From: Hofstenia miamia
Lineage: Eukaryota; Xenacoelomorpha; Acoela; Hofsteniidae
Assembly: GCA_900660155.1 (NCBI GenBank)
Contig: CABFPE010000037.1
Span: forward strand, 1,723,071 to 1,750,076
Direction of reading: 5' to 3'
DNA: 27,006 bases
A program made the position numbers and the translations under genes. Below, piece by piece: positions 22,877-27,006 of this stretch. The first letter of the stretch is position 1; every line of letters begins with the position of its first letter. The notes under the pieces were generated by a model. It was given only the letters and a program-made list of their open reading frames with translations, did not search any database and was not told the origin of the DNA.

Positions 22877-23096
22877 ATCTAATTAGATGTAATTTCAAGC
22901 AGATATTGAAATGAACTTGAATATGCTCCAGGCTGACGTGCCCATTTGAAACTCTGCACGAAACATATAAGTTTACACCTTTAAATTTTTAATAAGTTCT
23001 ATAATTATCTGTATCAGCATTTCGGCAGGCAATAAAAACTACTGGACAAATCTTGCAAAAAAATCCGAATTGATCCCTCTTCTTAAGGGGTGATAC

Positions 23097-23465
23097 CAGG
23101 GTGGCAATGGGTCAAAGAAAATTTGGTTCGGGTCGGGTTGTAGGTAAGACTTGCTAAGGTCGGGTTGGGTCATTGGTCAAAATTTTGAAAATAGCCGGGT
23201 CAGAGAAATGTATTGTTTGAAGGATTTCCCTGAAATATTGTGGAAAACTAACCATGCATTTCCATTTAGTATACAATCTACTATGATATATAAAACCTAC
23301 TTTTGAATTAATGTTAATGACATTGCTGCATGTTAGTTTTGTCAAACATATGCAAATACAACTCGGATCAAAAGCTGACTGACGGACACATGGGTCGTAT
23401 CGGGTTATGGGTCAATTGTATGCGGGTCGGGTTGGGTCAAAATATTTGACCCGTTTGCCACTCTG
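23097..23465. mobile_element. non-autonomous hAT element, 369 bp, GGGTCGGGTTGGGTC-rich ends
   Basis: The left end begins CAGGGTGGCAATGGGTCAAA; the right end read on the other strand begins CAGAGTGGCAAACGGGTCAA, matching apart from a substitution and a short indel region. The flanks are GGTGATAC (23089-23096) and GGTGACAC (23466-23473), an 8-bp target-site duplication with one transition. Both subterminal regions carry several copies of a GGGTCGGGTTGGGTC-type motif, while the middle is plain AT-rich DNA. No transposase is encoded; the open frames here are shadows of the repeat motif. Confidence 0.85.
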
Positions 23466-23473
23466 GGTGACAC

Positions 23474-25035
23474 GCTACCAAATTTGCACGCAAAAAATAT
23501 TTGACGAATGTTTGATATCAGGGTTGTTATTTTTAGAAAAAAACTTAAAGCATATAGTTTTATTAAATGTATTGAAAAGAAACAAAAAAACTAGCAAATT
23601 AATAAACAAAAGATAAATGCTAAATGAATATGCTTAAAATATTTTAGAAATAAATTTAGGTCTCAATTAAATTTTCAGCCTTCACTTCGCATTTGATTGA
23701 TTAGAAAACAAGGAAAATAAATAAACCTAAATTAACAAATAATAATCGAACGTACTCATTGCAGACAAAAAGTCATTGAGAAAAACATGTCTTGGACAAT
23801 GTGTTACTAGTTGGTCATCGTTTGGATTTAATCTTCTATAAAAGAAGCGCCGTTTATGATATTGTGTAGAAACTTCATTACTTTTTAAGTTAGTCGAAAA
23901 GAATAATATTATATAGGTATGATCATTTTTGAATACACTTATTTGTAGACTATTCCAAGCCTATACATCATTATTTGACGTCCAGCACATAGTTTATTGG
24001 AAGAAATCTGCTTCATGCTTTCTCGAGAATCAGATCGAAAAGTAAAAAAAGAAATGTTTCCTTAGCAGATAATTTGTGTGTACAGTAGGAGGGCTATTAA
24101 TAAATTTCCGAATATTTTGCCTCTGAACCTTTGAAGTGCTTCCATTTCACGAAAAATGAGGAGTGTAAAATCTTGACCAATTTGAAACACGTTTAGGGGT
24201 GACGCAAGCTCATTAAACATTTTCAATATTACAGTTAATTGTGAGGTAACATAACTACTTTTAGGTATCTCATTAGCACTTAACATACAAATGACAGTGA
24301 ATTGTAATTGAAGACAAAAATATCGATACCTACATTAAGAATGATTCTGTATCCTCTCAGAATTCAGAAATTTTGCATCCATACATTCATTTTTATCAAA
24401 TATTTTTGAAAATGTGCATTAATTCAATTGATCAATTTACACTTAAATGTTTTTTATGTATTTGCATTTATACGTTTGCCACATCTTTAACTGAACAGAA
24501 TATTCGAAATAATGAGTTTCCATTCAAATTTCTTATTAATTAAGCATTGTAGGGGCGAGAACTCCCTCTGCTAGGCAAACATTTTTTTCTCTACATATAG
24601 CATCACAAAAGTTTGCGAAGAAAAATTTCAAAAAGCATCAGTTTCTGTAATTCGGCAAGTAGAAATCTGTTGGTCAATTGCTGGAATTCCAACTAAACCT
24701 AGCCAGTACTCCAGCAGGAAGATTGAGAATCTATTCTTGTAATTGACTTAACGAGCAGTAATCAAAGGAAAAGGCTTAACTTCTCCACATTGCTCATTTC
24801 AACGTGGTGAACAGCAGAACACCAGTGAAATTATTATCAGAAGTTGATTTGTTGGGTCAATCCCCTAACACCAGGCAACTTAAAACACTTGGCCCTACCT
24901 CATGCATCAAGCATGATAGATGCTGAAATCCAAATACAGAAAATAAATTTAGCTATTTTGATCTCAGTTCAACCTTGAAATAGCGGAGGTTAGCCAATTA
25001 CGACAACTGATTTAGCAAAGGTTGATATCAAAATA
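23474..25035. other. no gene or element recognised
   Basis: Between two hAT-type insertions. Apart from the weak open frame at 24062-24286 I see only AT-rich sequence, with a moderately GC-richer patch at about 24640-24920 that has no sustained open frame and no clear tRNA or SINE boxes. Confidence 0.5.
24062..24286 (-). CDS. coding-like open frame, 74 aa, unknown
   Basis: Starts with a true ATG at 24286 and ends in TAA. The predicted peptide has mixed, protein-like composition (for example SPLNVFQIGQDF and FREMEALQRFRGK) and a hydrophobic C-terminal stretch (NLLIALLLYTQIIC). I recognise no family or motif. The frame contains GTTACCTCA, a short motif also found in repeats at about 3459, 6146 and 9995, so it may be repeat-derived. 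Length alone does not exceed what chance gives in this AT-rich DNA, and no splice or promoter evidence supports it. Confidence 0.2.
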   Translation of the reverse strand: MLSANEIPKSSYVTSQLTVILKMFNELASPLNVFQIGQDFTLLIFREMEALQRFRGKIFGNLLIALLLYTQIIC

Positions 25036-25043
25036 ATTCTTGG

Positions 25044-25303
25044 CAGTGGCGCGTTAGGATTTTTAAAACGGGGGGGGGCTGACCCCTTTTTTACAGAAAA
25101 AAATTGGAAGAAATGTTTTTTTGAAAAGAAATAAGCTTACACAAAACGCAATCGTTTGCTTTTAGCAGCAAATCGATTGATAACATCTTGAATTTACTTG
25201 AACTATTTTCAATTTTGAGCAAAAGAGAACATTTTTCATAAAGGTTCGCAATTGGCCCCAAAAAAGGGAGGGGGAGGACGATCGCCCCGTAAACGCGCCA
25301 CTG
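25044..25303. mobile_element. non-autonomous hAT element, 260 bp, perfect 8-bp TSD
   Basis: The termini are CAGTGGCGCGTT and, on the other strand, the same 12 bases read from the right end (AACGCGCCACTG). Both ends are flanked by a perfect 8-bp direct repeat ATTCTTGG (25036-25043 and 25304-25311), the size produced by hAT transposases. Just inside the left end is a run of G (about 25070-25078). No coding capacity is evident, so the element depends on a transposase supplied elsewhere. The intact duplication suggests a fairly recent insertion. Confidence 0.85.
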
Positions 25304-25678
25304 ATTCTTGGCGCTACTTGCTTCACAGGCAGCTAGACACAACTTGAAAATACTTGCTTTATTATTGCCCTCAACGTTAAATCCAAGTAGCTAGATTGTG
25401 TAAGAACCTAGGCAATTTGTTTTATCTTTAAGAACTGATTTTTCTGAATTTGCTGCATTATGATTAAAATTTGGCTGCACAGCGGTAAAAATTCTGAAAG
25501 TTTCAAAGAATATTGAAAGAGATGAAGCACTGAAATGAGTTCAGAGACGAATAGAACAACAATGCAATGAATCTTTTTTCGTGTTTGGAATACAATACAG
25601 CATGTGTCTATGTTTAGAATAACGTTGTTTTTGATAATAATAACTTCATTGCTCAGCAATAAAATGGGAAAGACCTTA

Positions 25679-25697
25679 GGGGTGCAAAATGCACCCC
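25679..25697. repeat. short perfect hairpin (8-bp stem, 3-nt loop)
   Basis: GGGGTGCA, three bases, then TGCACCCC: a perfect inverted repeat, unusually GC-rich for the region. It lies about 100 bp outside the hAT-style terminus at 25803. No function can be assigned. It also contributes to an open frame on the minus strand (25408-25710) that I regard as chance. Confidence 0.4.
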
Positions 25698-25802
25698 AAA
25701 CATCTTCCAATCAGTAACAAAGTAAACGACGACGAAGTGTTAAACATGTTTTAAGCACGAAGCACCTCGTATTTTTTCGAGCCAACGCTGCTTGATAGTG
25801 TG

Positions 25803-26141
25803 CAGTGGCGTAGGCAAGGGGGACATGGTGGAACATCCACAGTCAGGTTTTCAAAATTAATTTACACGTTTTTTTTATAAGAAAGTTTTTTTTGGCCCAG
25901 TATTGAAACTTTCTTAGATATTTCATGTTTTCAGTACCAAAACTTTCTTGTAACTTTCTTAAAAAAATTTTATTTTGGCATGAAGTATTTGTGCGCATGC
26001 GCAGTTAAAGGCATTGTTAAAATTGCACAACTACCAGTTTTCATGAAAAAACAAGAATCATAAGATTTAGTTAATACAAGACCAACAAACATAAAAAGAG
26101 CAAAAGTAACATTAACATGTAATCACAAAATAGAGTTATTT
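25803..26141. mobile_element. hAT-style terminus (CAGTGGCGTAGG) and sequence between it and the transposase stop codon
   Basis: The stretch starts with CAGTGGCGTAGGCAAGGGGG, a typical animal hAT-type end. The 8 bp before it (ATAGTGTG, 25795-25802) would be the target-site duplication, but the matching end is not in the window. An ACTTTCTT motif recurs (about 25909, 25942 and 25953), with an inverted AAGAAAGT near 25880. Such subterminal repeats are often transposase-binding sites. The transposase stop lies about 340 bp further in, so this may be the 3' end of the element that encodes it. Against that, the transposase is pogo-like, not hAT, so two nested elements are equally possible. Confidence 0.45.
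25992..26003. promoter_or_regulatory. NRF-1-like palindrome TGCGCATGCGCA
   Basis: A perfect 12-bp palindrome matching the animal NRF-1 consensus (YGCGCAYGCGCR), which stands out because CpG is rare in this DNA. It lies about 140 bp downstream of the transposase stop codon, so it is not obviously a promoter of that gene. It could be a terminal regulatory or binding site of the element, or chance. Confidence 0.25.
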
Positions 26142-27006
26142 TCATAAACATATAATTTCAACTCCATCTATTTCTCTTGGGTCAATATAGTCATCAGAAT
26201 CATCATCAAATGTCAAACGAAGCTTCCCCATTTTTATATTGAACCAAACGGCTATACCTGTACACCAACCAAAGTCATACAAGATTTCAAATTTCTTCCC
26301 TACAAGGTGATGTGTCTCAGTGCGATCCTCTTCATTGTCGATCTCATTACTTATGTCTGCAAAATCATCTGCAGATGGGATATCGTCCAAAGGTGGCGCT
26401 GAAGGCTCGGGGGCTTCGCTCAAGAAAGCATCTGATGATGCAATTGTTGGTAAGGGTGGTGGTACACTGTATCCCTCCAGTCCTTCAGGCTTGATCATTC
26501 TATCCTCTGAGCCATCTGCAGTGATGAGGCAACCGGTTTTTTGAAAACAGTTATACCTGGATTTGTCATATTTCTCAGACCTGAACTGTCGGTAGGCCTG
26601 ACCAATCCAGTGTGTCAAAAGAATTCTTCGTTCTTTGGCTGACAATTTCTCCTCCGAATTACCAAGCCATTTCTCGATGTTCTCCTCGTCCTCTAACCAT
26701 TTCTGCTGCTCAATGTCAACCATTTTTTTTAGCAGATAGCCTGCCCCTGCGTCGATTGGCTGCCATAAATCAGTTGCATTAGCGACGCCGTACCAGATGA
26801 TGCCGTTGATCCTGCGGACAGCTTCTTGAAAAGGGAGGCTTACTTGGGCCTCTAAATTATCGCAGAAAAGGATGAACTCGTCTAGATGGGCAACAGCGGG
26901 TGCTAATGTTCGGTTTACCCACTCTACTGACATTTTTGTGTCCGCCCACGCATTCTCTTGCCAATAAACATCGACATCACTGTCATATGCTTTGATTTCG
27001 TCAGCC
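26142..27006 (-). CDS. pogo/Tigger-like DDE transposase, C-terminal part, with Tudor-like tail (partial, runs off the window)
   Basis: DDE superfamily endonuclease (DDE_1, pogo/Tigger-like), which would cut and rejoin DNA in cut-and-paste transposition in the nucleus. The frame is open to the window edge, so the first in-frame ATG (26933) is probably internal; about 24 further codons precede it, including a VYWQENAW stretch that fits the family. Counting from that ATG, the second catalytic Asp is D25 in FCDNLEAQ and the third acidic residue is D61 in NATDLWQPIDAG, which resembles the QPLDQG motif of pogo elements; 35 residues lie between them. The first catalytic Asp lies outside the window. 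A helical region (about 70-130) is followed by CLITADGSED and PEGL motifs (about 134-152), a Pro/Asp/Glu-rich linker (about 157-205), and a compact tail (about 208-263) with the pattern GWCTG, GKLRLTF, DDDSDDYID, which resembles an SH3-like Tudor barrel. No stop or frameshift is visible across 287 codons. GC content is clearly above the surroundings. The transposase assignment is firm; the tail assignment is by pattern only. Confidence 0.85.
   Translation of the reverse strand, partial: ADEIKAYDSDVDVYWQENAWADTKMSVEWVNRTLAPAVAHLDEFILFCDNLEAQVSLPFQEAVRRINGIIWYGVANATDLWQPIDAGAGYLLKKMVDIEQQKWLEDEENIEKWLGNSEEKLSAKERRILLTHWIGQAYRQFRSEKYDKSRYNCFQKTGCLITADGSEDRMIKPEGLEGYSVPPPLPTIASSDAFLSEAPEPSAPPLDDIPSADDFADISNEIDNEEDRTETHHLVGKKFEILYDFGWCTGIAVWFNIKMGKLRLTFDDDSDDYIDPREIDGVEIICL

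Noticed and set aside
24640..24920. GC-richer patch with a box-B-like GGGTCAATCCC, considered as a tRNA-derived SINE
   Set aside because: No matching A box at the right spacing, no poly-A or simple-repeat tail, and no second copy in the window.
25408..25710. Minus-strand 100-codon open frame
   Set aside because: It has a non-ATG start, a composition dominated by Ile/Leu/Val/Asn typical of chance AT-rich translation, and part of it is the palindrome at 25679-25697. About one such frame is expected by chance in this window.
1..27006. CRISPR arrays, tRNA, rRNA and bacterial-type operons
   Set aside because: No regularly spaced direct repeats, no cloverleaf with a GTTCRANNC loop, no rRNA-like conserved blocks and no tightly packed long open frames were seen on either strand.

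Overview
This looks like nuclear DNA from an AT-rich eukaryote, most likely an invertebrate animal. The DNA is roughly 30% GC and rich in (TA)n microsatellites. I see no operon-like gene packing, no bacterial gene and no RNA gene. Short non-autonomous DNA transposons of the hAT type are abundant, including ends beginning CAGTGGCG, a form I associate with animal hAT elements. Two runs of N, each flanked by a duplicated sequence, show that this is a draft scaffold. I cannot name the species. The animal assignment is an inference from transposon style; the DDE family at the right edge is, from memory, also known outside animals. Layout: the only confidently recognised protein-coding region is at the right edge (26142-27006, minus strand). 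It is the C-terminal part of a pogo/Tigger-like DDE transposase followed by an acidic, proline-containing linker and a Tudor-like C-terminal module, and it runs off the window. About 340 bp beyond its stop codon is a hAT-style terminus (25803), which may be the outer end of the same element or an unrelated one. Upstream is a field of small elements: hAT-type elements at 25044-25303, 23097-23465, 22563-22876 and 20045-20349 with recognisable inverted ends and 8-bp target-site duplications (perfect or mutated), and a weaker candidate at 536-859 nested in another inverted-repeat element (38-1126). Around 8853-9970 is a foldback-type element with arms of about 270-310 bp and a 71-codon open frame between them. 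Other repeats are a dispersed repeat at 3322-3560 and 5894-6248, a 172-bp duplication split by one N (7688-8032), an exact 126-bp direct repeat (17631-17756 and 18750-18875), and hairpins at 4991-5090 and 16798-16844. Apart from the transposase there is no convincing host gene. Several short open stretches look more protein-like than the background (1475-1790 minus, 8381-8576, 9118-9333 minus, 11176-11424, 14230-14954, 15306-15581, 24062-24286 minus). In DNA this AT-rich, open frames of up to about 100 codons are expected by chance in 27 kb, so these carry low confidence. The remaining sequence is best read as intergenic or intronic DNA dominated by decayed repeats.
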